15,368 nt of DNA, taken from positions 1 through 15,368 of the forward strand of contig SBBU01000234.1 of assembly GCA_005239585.1 (NCBI GenBank), written 5' to 3'. Below are positions 7,744-13,937 of the stretch, piece by piece. The notes under the pieces were generated by a model, which did no database searches, was not told where the DNA came from, and worked only from the letters and a program-made list of their open reading frames with translations. Every line of letters starts with the position of its first letter. The stretch's first letter is position 1. The translations under genes and the position numbers were made by a program. The stretch is from Planctomycetaceae bacterium. GTDB taxonomy: Bacteria > Planctomycetota > MHYJ01 > SBBU01.

Positions 7744-7771
7744 ATTATACCATGGCAAATAATTGGTTCAA
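7744..7771 (-). promoter_or_regulatory. Sigma70-like promoter of the coiled-coil/lipoprotein/WD40-PDZ run
   Basis: TTGAAC (7771-7766) and a perfect TATAAT (7749-7744) are separated by 16 bp on the minus strand. Transcription should begin around 7738-7735, at or just before the ATA that opens the coiled-coil frame. That leaves essentially no 5' leader. Confidence 0.7.
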
Positions 7772-7848
7772 ATGGATTTGAAAAAAAACATATAAATTAT
7801 TTGCCTCCGCCAGAATACCACACAGCTTGCTGTGCGGAGCTTCATTGA

Positions 7849-7876
7849 TTGAAACAATAGAACCTACTTTTATAAT
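7849..7876 (+). promoter_or_regulatory. Promoter of tRNA-Val
   Basis: TTGAAA (7849-7854), a 16-bp spacer and TATAAT (7871-7876) lie directly upstream of the tRNA. The predicted start near 7883 gives a ~7-base 5' leader for RNase P. A GC-rich nested inverted repeat (CTCCGC at 7805 with GCGGAG at 7834, enclosing CACAG and CTGTG arms) precedes it. It has no T tract and its role is unknown. Confidence 0.75.
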
Positions 7877-7889
7877 AGTCCGAAGAGCT

Positions 7890-7965
7890 GGGCGGTTAGC
7901 TCAATTGGCAGAGCTTCTCGTTTACACCGAGGAGGTTGCGGGTTCGAGTCCTGCACCGCCCACCA
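7890..7965 (+). tRNA. tRNA-Val (anticodon TAC), CCA encoded
   Basis: A complete 76-nt cloverleaf. The acceptor arm is GGGCGGT with ACCGCCC. The D stem is GCTC/GAGC. The anticodon stem is TCTCG/CGAGG around the loop TTTACAC, giving anticodon TAC (valine GTA, and GTG/GTT/GTC by modification). A 5-nt variable loop follows, then the T stem GCGGG/CCTGC around TTCGAGT. The discriminator is A and the CCA end is genomically encoded. It stands alone, with no second tRNA and no duplicated 3' end nearby that would mark an integrated element. Confidence 0.97.
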
Positions 7966-8090
7966 TACGGGGATCGAATGATTTAATGATTGTAGATTTA
8001 ACGAGTGAAGGGACTAGTGAGAGTAAGATTTAACCATAGAGTTAAACGGCATTATGTGGACCTACCGATACAAGCGAAAAAATCAGGACG

Positions 8091-9062
8091 TTAATTTCTT
8101 TTCTTCACGTAATAAATAGTTTGTTCACGTTGCTCCGCTTGGACGAGATTTTGAGAGACTAGTCGCTGAATGTGACCATAAAGTGCGTAGACGAGATTGA
8201 CTGTCATTGATTGGGTCCATGGCCCAAGCTTGCTAGATAGGAGGTTGCAGATCTCTGCCAATCCTATTCCATTGGGATGATCGTTTAGTATCTGATTGAC
8301 GCCAGCCTCTGCATTCTCAAGCCAAGTGAGGCTTTCACAGTAAAAGTCTGCTACCTGATCATTTCGCTTTATTGGCCAGTGGGCCCCTACAAAAACTCTT
8401 GCATTCTTGCTCTCGAGGTGACGTATTGTCTTGAGATAGGCATCTGGATCCTCATATGTGGGACAAAGTACCAGCTCTCCTCTGAATGAAGGATAACCTG
8501 CGCCATGAATAGCGTCGCCCGCATAAATTGCCCGGTTGCGATGATCAAACAGTGCAAGGTGGCCTCGTGAGTGACCAGGGACGTGAAGGACCTCAACGAT
8601 CCAGTCCTTTTCTAGTCGGATTACCTCGCCCCCGCTAAATGTCATATCTACTTGCTGGGCACCTCCTCCTAGTTGTAGTACCCAATGTTTTGTGTGCTGG
8701 TCATACGCTATCCCGTGCAGTTCCTCGTAACAAAAGTATCGCTTTTGACAGAGGATATTTGAATCCTCTACCAATTCTTGATCTGCCGTCCCGCAAATGA
8801 GCGTCACCTTTGGATGTCTTTGCTTGAGACCTCGATTCCCACCCATGTGATCTACATCGCAGTGGCTGTTGATCGCATATGTGATTCTTTCAAGGGGTAT
8901 TTTGATGTCCTTTAGGTATGGCAGAATTGATTCTTCCACATGATTAGAACAGCCTGTGTCAAATAGCAGGCACTTTTCTTTTCCAATTAGTAAAGGTAAA
9001 TTCAGAGGTCGATCACCAACAGCGCACGGAATTAGATAGACATTTTCAAACAATTTTGTCAT
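8091..9062 (-). CDS. Metallo-beta-lactamase-fold hydrolase
   Basis: A 323-residue cytosolic metallohydrolase. Metal-site motifs: H67-C-D69-V-D71-H72 (the HxHxDH box with Asp in place of the second His), H164 in VPGHSRGH, D183 in YAGDAIHG, and H228 in VGAHWP. The last ~90 residues look like a small winged-helix-type extension (LAEICNLLSSKLG, then LYGHIQRLVSQNLV), as seen in lactamase-like proteins related to LACTB2. It overlaps the SDR gene by ATGA and ends the catabolic run. In that setting hydrolysis of a sugar lactone or a thioester is the likeliest job, but the substrate is not deducible. The Asp variant of the metal box occurs in other members of the superfamily, so the enzyme is probably active. 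Confidence 0.88.
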   Translation of the reverse strand: MTKLFENVYLIPCAVGDRPLNLPLLIGKEKCLLFDTGCSNHVEESILPYLKDIKIPLERITYAINSHCDVDHMGGNRGLKQRHPKVTLICGTADQELVEDSNILCQKRYFCYEELHGIAYDQHTKHWVLQLGGGAQQVDMTFSGGEVIRLEKDWIVEVLHVPGHSRGHLALFDHRNRAIYAGDAIHGAGYPSFRGELVLCPTYEDPDAYLKTIRHLESKNARVFVGAHWPIKRNDQVADFYCESLTWLENAEAGVNQILNDHPNGIGLAEICNLLSSKLGPWTQSMTVNLVYALYGHIQRLVSQNLVQAEQREQTIYYVKKRN

Positions 9063-9850
9063 TTTTTCTGTTTTGGTTGTACATCAGGCCATGGATGACA
9101 GATCCCAACGCCGCCGTCAACTGCAATTTGTTGACCAGTGATGTAAGATGCCTCTTTAGAGCAAAGAAATACAACTGCTCCAGCTATCTCTTCAGGTTTT
9201 GCCCATCTTCCTAGTGGTATTATTCGATTCCATCCCTCTCGCGCCTTTTTGTTTTTCAGTATGAACATATTGTGCGGTGTTATGGTGGCTCCGGGCGAAA
9301 CAGCGTTGACTGTAATATTATGTGGTCCCAGCTCCAGTGCCAATTGTCGCGTGAAGAGTAATAATCCTCCTTTGGCTGAATTGTATGCTGCAGACCATCT
9401 ATATGCCAAGAGGCTGGCGTTTGATGTTATATTAATGATTCGACCCGATTTTTGCTTTATCATTATTTCAGCCGCTTTACGGGCGCATAGATATGCACCC
9501 TTGAGGTCGACAGCGATTTGGCGGTCCCATTCTTTTTCTGTCATTTCTGTAAATGGACGATACAAATGTATACCTGCGTTGTTGACGAGCATATCAATGC
9601 GACCAAATCTTTTTTTGATCATTTGAAACATCGAATGAACTGCTTTTGGCTGTGATACATCTGCTCGGATTGCCATACTGGAACAACCATGTGATTCAAT
9701 CTCATTGCAGACCGCTGTGGCCTTGGTCAAATCTTCAAGATAATTAACCACAACATTTGCGCCAGCGCGTGCTAGTCCTATAGCAAGGGCGCGTCCTATC
9801 CCTTGCTCAGCACCTGTGACCAGTGCAACACTTTCTTTTGGTAATAGCAT
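9059..9850 (-). CDS. Short-chain dehydrogenase/reductase (SDR)
   Basis: A 263-residue NAD(P)-dependent oxidoreductase of the classical SDR type. Visible: the cofactor-binding TGAEQGIG at 12-19, NNAG at 90-93, and the catalytic triad S143, Y156 and K160 (YNSAK). The usual Asn of the tetrad is Asp115 (AVDLKG). The C-terminal VDGG-like end (GQQIAVDGGVG) is typical. The position after ADVSQ is standard. The cofactor-specificity loop (NYLEDLTKA) does not settle NAD versus NADP. It lies between a symporter-like remnant and a hydrolase gene that it overlaps, downstream of a sugar-acid dehydratase, so it probably oxidises a sugar or sugar-acid intermediate. The substrate is unknown. It ends in TGA, which shows TGA is a genuine stop in this organism. 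Confidence 0.93.
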   Translation of the reverse strand: MLLPKESVALVTGAEQGIGRALAIGLARAGANVVVNYLEDLTKATAVCNEIESHGCSSMAIRADVSQPKAVHSMFQMIKKRFGRIDMLVNNAGIHLYRPFTEMTEKEWDRQIAVDLKGAYLCARKAAEIMIKQKSGRIINITSNASLLAYRWSAAYNSAKGGLLLFTRQLALELGPHNITVNAVSPGATITPHNMFILKNKKAREGWNRIIPLGRWAKPEEIAGAVVFLCSKEASYITGQQIAVDGGVGICHPWPDVQPKQKK

Positions 9851-9857
9851 ATTTTAG

Positions 9858-9950
9858 CTAATTATTCTTTTGTAAGAAGTAAAAGCCGACCCGTAGTACT
9901 ACAATAAAGTAAGCGGCAAGTATCCCAATATCGAGCCAAGAAAGAGTCAT
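9858..9950 (-). pseudogene. 30-codon fragment resembling the first helix of a sodium:solute symporter
   Basis: Directly after the dehydratase stop (TAA then ATG) is an open frame of 30 codons ending in TAG. It reads MTLSWLDIGILAAYFIVV then LRVGFYFLQKNN. The WLD-hydrophobic-AYF-(I/V)GFY pattern is the usual start of SSS-family transporters, which often sit in clusters of this kind. The rest of the ~500-residue transporter is absent, and the SDR start is 7 bases on. It is either the stump of a deleted symporter, kept because it couples translation of dehydratase and SDR, or a functional one-helix micropeptide. The family resemblance is from memory and the fragment is short. Confidence 0.5.
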
Positions 9951-11102
9951 TTAGATATAGATCCCGGGTGCTTGCTCTGTTCTCGCTGGATGTGCAAGTA
10001 AAACCTTCTCGTTGAACTCGGCGCCCAAACCGGGCTTGTTTGGAACAACCATGCTTCCATTTTCTATTTTGAATGGCTCTGACATCAGCTCATTCAGCCA
10101 CGGGACATCGTCAATCCATAACTCCAACCTGTGAATATTTGGTGTTGCGGCTAGAACCTGCAGACTGGCTAGAGTTGATAAGGGCCCGTTCGGGTTGTGT
10201 GGTGAGACTGGTATGTAGTATGGCTCTGCCATGGCTGCAATCTTTCTAAGCTCTGAAATGCCGCCTGTTCGTGTGACGTCTGGCATGATGTGATCGGCGA
10301 GTTTTCGCTCGAGGACCTGTCTAAATCCATGGCGGGTGCATAGTCGTTCTCCCACGCATATTGGGACGTTTATTTTTTCACGAACCATCGAAAGGGCGTC
10401 CATGTTTTCAGGCGGTACGGGTTCCTCAAACCACATCAGGTCAAATGGTTCCAAAAGGCGTCCGAGTCGGATAGCAGTGGCGACGCTGAATCTTCCATGT
10501 GCATCAACGGCGATTTCAACCTTTGGTCCTACAGTCTCGCGTATGGCGTGCATAACGGCAATTCCGTTCTCTTCCTCTTCACGTGAGACACCAAGATTAG
10601 CCGGGTCATGCACACCTCCCAGATATTTCATACGGAACGGGTCGCACTTCATAGCCGTGAATCCTTTGGCCACAACTTTTTGTGCCTCTTTGGCATAGGA
10701 ATCAGGGGTGAGCTCCTTGCCCAGAAACCAACCGTTTGCATAGAGTGGGATGGTGTCGCGATACTTTCCACCCAACAGTTCATAGATCGGTGCTCCTAGC
10801 TTCTTTCCCTTGATATCCCACAGGGCAATGTCTACCCCGCTAAGGGCGCTGATTACAACGCCGGCAATGCCTAGATAAGAAAAATTCTTGTAAAGCTGCA
10901 GCCAGATGGAATCAATCTTCATTGGATCCTGACCTATAAGGTAGGGGCGCATTTCTTCTACAGCGTGAACGACCATCCAGCTTCCGATCCAGTTGGTTGA
11001 TTCGCCGAATCCGACGATTCCTTCGTCTGTGGTAATCTTCACAACAGTCCAGTTGTAGAATTTTCCTGCCACTGGAAAGACCTTCATATCAGTTATTTTC
11101 AT
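9951..11102 (-). CDS. Enolase-superfamily sugar-acid dehydratase (galactonate-dehydratase-like)
   Basis: A 383-residue Mg-dependent enzyme of the mandelate racemase/muconate lactonizing family. An N-terminal capping domain (about 1-115) is followed by the barrel. Metal ligands D200, E226 (FEEP) and E252 (GER) are present. H202 (DAHGR) and the D275-H302 dyad (VSPHNPNGPL) are the acid/base residues. The spacing of these six residues equals that of D-galactonate dehydratase as I remember it (a constant offset of 17), so dehydration of a six-carbon sugar acid to a 2-keto-3-deoxy acid is the likely reaction. Related members act on other acids, so the substrate is open. A strong AAGGAG (11114-11109) lies 6 bases before the ATG. 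Transcription would come through the structured repeat just upstream. Confidence 0.9.
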   Translation of the reverse strand: MKITDMKVFPVAGKFYNWTVVKITTDEGIVGFGESTNWIGSWMVVHAVEEMRPYLIGQDPMKIDSIWLQLYKNFSYLGIAGVVISALSGVDIALWDIKGKKLGAPIYELLGGKYRDTIPLYANGWFLGKELTPDSYAKEAQKVVAKGFTAMKCDPFRMKYLGGVHDPANLGVSREEEENGIAVMHAIRETVGPKVEIAVDAHGRFSVATAIRLGRLLEPFDLMWFEEPVPPENMDALSMVREKINVPICVGERLCTRHGFRQVLERKLADHIMPDVTRTGGISELRKIAAMAEPYYIPVSPHNPNGPLSTLASLQVLAATPNIHRLELWIDDVPWLNELMSEPFKIENGSMVVPNKPGLGAEFNEKVLLAHPARTEQAPGIYI

Positions 11103-11122
11103 TTACAACTCCTTGTAAAACA

Positions 11123-11265
11123 TTTACCCCGCACCACAAAAAGCCCCGTCTGGAAGGACGGGCCGCCCTTTGGGCGAGCTTCGCCCCTCTGGGGCGAGGA
11201 TGAAGTGGTGCAGACCAAGTTTTCCCCAGAAAGCCCCCATTGGAAGGGTGGGGTGCGGGGTTCAC
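11123..11265 (+). mobile_element. IS200/IS605-like end pair with omegaRNA-like scaffold, no transposase
   Basis: Perfect 10-bp inverted ends (ACCCCGCACC at 11126-11135, GGTGCGGGGT at 11252-11261) enclose a chain of hairpins: CCCGTC/GACGGG (11145-11162), CGCCC/GGGCG (11164-11176), TCGCCCC/GGGGCGA (11181-11197) and CCCCA/TGGGG (11235-11253). The segments 11141-11162 and 11231-11252 are 22-bp direct repeats matching at 17 positions, like paired left-end and right-end hairpins. It is flanked on the left by TTTAC and ends in TTCAC, tetramer/pentamer signals of the IS605 type as I recall them. GGATGAAGTGGTGCAGACC before the last hairpin resembles the 3' scaffold of TnpB guide RNAs. No tnpA or tnpB is present. 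The right end coincides with the stop codon of the RraA-like gene. On the operon mRNA it would form a bulky structure. Confidence 0.55.
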
Positions 11266-11939
11266 TATAAAATTCCATATTTTTTGAATGCTTCGGTTGA
11301 GCTCATCCCTTCTTCGAGGGCTCTTTTGACCACTTTTTCGCCGCGTGCCTTTTCGAAGGCTTTGGTCAGTGACTCCTTCTCTGCCTCTTTAGGCACAGCT
11401 ACGACGCCATCAATGTCACCAACTATGAGCATTCCCGGTTGAATTGTCACCTGCCCTATCTTTAAGGGAATTCTATATTCGGCTACCTCACCGCGGAGTC
11501 TCATGTCCTGCGCATAACGTCCACGACAAAATGCAGGAAATCCCATGCGGATAATTCCGCGACTATCACGAAGTGGACCATCTATAACGGCGCCGGTCGC
11601 GCCTCGTTTTCGTGCAGTGGTGCTTAAAAGTTCGCCCCACAGTGCGTATTCGCCATTGCTGCCAGTGCTGATCCATATCTCATCTTGCTGAAGCTGATCC
11701 AATGCCTCTGTAAGGCGCCCAAATGGGTTGCTAGGGTTTTTCGTGTCTGAGACATTGGCTATGAGGACGGGCATTGCCCTTCCTGCTATGACGAATGATG
11801 GATCAAGCGGCTGAATTTCTTTGGGAAGAAATTGGTGCCTGAAGCCTAGATCATCCAGTATGTCACCTACTACTGCGCTGTATAGTTCATGGCGGATCTG
11901 ATCAAACAATTTGTCTGTGAAGTCGATTTCCTCTCCCAT
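11265..11939 (-). CDS. RraA-like aldolase/decarboxylase (HMG aldolase family)
   Basis: A 224-residue protein of the RraA/HMG-aldolase fold. The core signature is clear: GELLSTTARKRGATGAVIDG at 102-121 followed by R124-D125, matching the pyruvate-binding and metal-binding loop of 4-hydroxy-4-methyl-2-oxoglutarate aldolases, which also decarboxylate oxaloacetate. It is not the short E. coli RraA RNase E inhibitor type: the extra C-terminal helix (KAFEKARGEKVVKRALEEG) fits the catabolic branch. Such proteins are frequent next to enolase-superfamily dehydratases and may cleave a 2-keto acid product. An excellent promoter ends 9 bases before the ATG, leaving a leader of about 2-4 bases, so the transcript may be nearly leaderless. 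The stop codon abuts the IS605-like element, and it probably heads the catabolic operon. Confidence 0.88.
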   Translation of the reverse strand: MGEEIDFTDKLFDQIRHELYSAVVGDILDDLGFRHQFLPKEIQPLDPSFVIAGRAMPVLIANVSDTKNPSNPFGRLTEALDQLQQDEIWISTGSNGEYALWGELLSTTARKRGATGAVIDGPLRDSRGIIRMGFPAFCRGRYAQDMRLRGEVAEYRIPLKIGQVTIQPGMLIVGDIDGVVAVPKEAEKESLTKAFEKARGEKVVKRALEEGMSSTEAFKKYGIL

Positions 11940-11948
11940 GGCCTCTTC

Positions 11949-11976
11949 AGTATATCAATTGAGAGTGTGATGTCAA
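11949..11976 (-). promoter_or_regulatory. Strong promoter of the catabolic operon
   Basis: TTGACA (11976-11971, a perfect consensus) and TATACT (11954-11949) are separated by 16 bp on the minus strand. Initiation would fall near 11942, 2-4 bases before the RraA-like ATG at 11939, so there is no room for an upstream ribosome binding site. Confidence 0.72.
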
Positions 11977-11987
11977 AAGCAGCTTTA

Positions 11988-12015
11988 TTGATGTTCATAT
12001 AATCGGCGATATAAT
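11988..12015 (+). promoter_or_regulatory. Putative promoter of the dsbD-trx pair
   Basis: TTGATG (11988-11993), 16 bp, TATAAT (12010-12015) predict a start near 12022 and a leader of about 44 bases before the dsbD ATG. A second TATAAT lies at 11998-12003. The region is divergent with the catabolic operon promoter. Confidence 0.5.
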
Positions 12016-12065
12016 ATCCCCGAGTCAATGAAATATTATAAAGTTGCAAACCGTTTTGAGTATAG

Positions 12066-13895
12066 ATGAACCTTTTGCTCCTCTTAATCCTGGGGACACT
12101 TGAGGAAAAGCAGCAAGAGATCAAGATTTTGAGTGTCAAACCAGATGCAAGTTCGGTAACAATAGAAATCGAGATCCCAAAGGCATGGTATATATCACCT
12201 GCGAGCAGGGTACCAAAGTTAGGGAAGGAGGCACAAACAGTCTTTTCATTTGAAGGTGCAGTTATTTATGGCGAGATAGAGGAGCCAGAACCAAAAATTG
12301 CCAAGATAGAAGATCTAGAATATGACTATCTTGATGGTCGCGTGATATGGACAATTCCAATTCGTTACAAACCAGACATTAAGAAAGTAAAAGGTGTGAT
12401 TACTTATCAGATCTGTCACAAAGAGAAAGGGTGCATACCGGATAAAAAGGCGACGTTTGAATTTGATATACCGGAAAAAGCAACAAGTGAGGCATATCCA
12501 AAGGATGATCTTTTGTCAGGTGGGTTTTTAGCTTTTACTTTAAAATGCATAGGTGGAGGACTGGCTGCACTTGTGATGCCATGCAGTTATCCGTTACTGC
12601 CTCTGGTGATCATGTTTTTCATGAAGCAGGGTCAAGGTAGAAGGGTGAAGACCTTTGGTCTTGCTTTAATGTATGGGCTGGGAATCATTGTATCATTTAC
12701 CTGCCTTGGTTTTATTCTCTCTATCGTGATAGGTAGAGCAGGCGCAAATCAATTTGCAGCAAATCCATGGGTTAATCTGACACTGACTCTGCTTTTCTTT
12801 TATTTAGCACTTGCGCTATTCGGGCTATTACCACTCCAGTTGCCTTCATTTATCATGAATCGCACAAGTTCTGCGCACAAGGAAGGATATATTGGTGCGT
12901 TTGCGCTTGGGCTTGTCTTTAGTTTAGTGGCATTTACATGTGTTGTTCCCATTGCAGCAGCGCTATTGTCTGAAGCAGCAGCTGGTAACTACATGTGGTC
13001 TGTTTACGGTATGGTGATTTTCTCAGCCTCGATTGCTGCGCCGTTTCTTGTACTAGGTTTGTTCCCTGGGCTTTTGAAAAAGATACCTAAAAGCGGTGAG
13101 TGGATGAATGTGGTGAAAGTTGTAGTGGCATACATTGAACTTGCGCTTTGTGTATATTATCTAGCAAAGGCAGATTTTAGTTTTGGATGGGGATATCTTA
13201 CAAGAGAGATGGTTTTAATCCTGTGGTTAGGGATCCTCATTCTGATATCACTTTATCTCTTTGGTCTCTGGAATTTAATCAGAGGGCAGGGTGGTCTCAA
13301 GATAGGGCCAGTTCGAGTTCTTTTTGCGCTTTGCTTTCTAGTTCTTTCAATCGGTCCTGTGCTTGGATTGAGCGGTCATACTCTTGAGGGTCTAGAGTTT
13401 TTGCTCCCAGTAAGGCTAAAAGATCCAGTTTCAAAGGAAATAGATGAATTCTATCAGGCATTTGAGAAGGAAAAGCGTACCCCAAATCCGCGGACATTAA
13501 ATGAGTATGAGTTTTGGAAATATTTATATTTCAATAGACATTGTGAGACTGCACGGGTACAAAAAAAACCGATCTTTATAGAATTTACCGGATTTAGCTG
13601 AACCAATTGCAGAGTGAATGAGCACGTGGTGCTTGAAAAGCCAGATGTCAAAGAGGTAATGTCAAAGTTTGTTTTCATAAAGCTCTGGACAGACAAACCT
13701 GATCCCTTGGGCTCGTGTGCAACAAAACTGAAGGTTGGATACTTTAAATCTGCAGGCCTGCCTCTCTATATAATTCTTTCTCCCGACGGCAACGAGCTGC
13801 ATAGGATTGAAGGAAGCCTATTGGAAAAACAGAGTTTCATTGAGATGCTGCAAAAGGTGCTAACACAAGTCAATGATCAAAAAAGCAAGTATTAA
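12066..13895 (+). CDS. dsbD: DsbD-type transmembrane thiol reductase, selenoprotein (Sec512) read through TGA 13599-13601
   Basis: A 609-residue fusion if TGA 13599-13601 is read as selenocysteine. A signal-like start is followed by a DsbD-alpha domain (about 15-135) with C117 and C123. Eight or so membrane helices (about 150-430) carry the paired cysteines C173 (VMPCSYPLLPL) and C292 (AFTCVVPI), as in DsbD-beta. The C-terminal thioredoxin fold (about 485-605) reads KPIFIEFTGFS, then TGA, then TNCRVNEHV. Other DsbD proteins have Cys-x-x-Cys here, so the centre is U512-T-N-C515. The downstream half is in the same frame, keeps the cis-Pro loop (AGLPLYIILSPDG) and ends in TAA. A SECIS-like hairpin follows the TGA. 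It would pass electrons from cytosolic thioredoxin (the next gene) across the membrane to envelope proteins. A nonsense mutation is the main alternative, but the exact placement on the active-site Cys argues against it. Confidence 0.85.
13599..13601 (+). other. In-frame TGA at the first active-site Cys position (Sec codon)
   Basis: TGA replaces the first cysteine codon of the DsbD C-terminal CxxC, and the frame runs on without interruption for 98 more codons. Elsewhere in the window TGA is a true stop, which excludes a wholesale code change and points to context-dependent recoding. Confidence 0.82.
13619..13635 (+). promoter_or_regulatory. Bacterial SECIS-like stem-loop
   Basis: AGCAC (13621-13625) pairs with GTGCT (13629-13633) around a GTG loop, extended by G-T pairs at 13620/13634 and 13619/13635. 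The apical loop begins 25 bases after the TGA and its first base is G. Both agree with the published general bacterial SECIS pattern (loop roughly 16-37 bases downstream, G among the first two loop bases). It lies within coding sequence (NEHVVLEK), as expected for a bacterial SECIS. It would recruit SelB with Sec-tRNA. Confidence 0.65.
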
Positions 13896-13937
13896 CAAGT
13901 CTTGATTAAACTGATGGGAAGATTAAACTTGTAGGAT

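Noticed and set aside
7890..7965. tRNA-Val as an integration (att) site
   Set aside because: No duplicated tRNA 3' end and no integrase gene were found in the window.
7827..8033. Plus-strand frame across the tRNA
   Set aside because: It is an accidental frame through tRNA-Val.
8029..8046. TTTAAC/GTTAAA hairpin between tRNA and hydrolase gene as a terminator
   Set aside because: Only 6 AT-rich pairs and no T tract on either strand.
11170..11442. Plus-strand 90-codon frame starting in the hairpin element
   Set aside because: It runs antisense through the RraA-like gene. Its first part could echo a TnpB tail, but it is too short to support.
12066..13601. DsbD ending at 13601 plus a separate small gene at 13614-13895
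   Set aside because: The two parts are in the same frame, the split falls inside the thioredoxin active site, and the second part lacks both a ribosome site and the start of the fold. One recoded gene explains it better.
13599..13601. Alternative genetic code (TGA as Trp or Gly)
   Set aside because: TGA terminates the DUF2330 and SDR genes at natural ends that overlap the next starts, and no other gene body in the window contains in-frame TGA.
13896..13937. Duplicated GATTAAAC and ACAAGT/ACTTGT arms before trxA as an operator
   Set aside because: They are short and AT-rich, with no known regulator motif, so could be chance.
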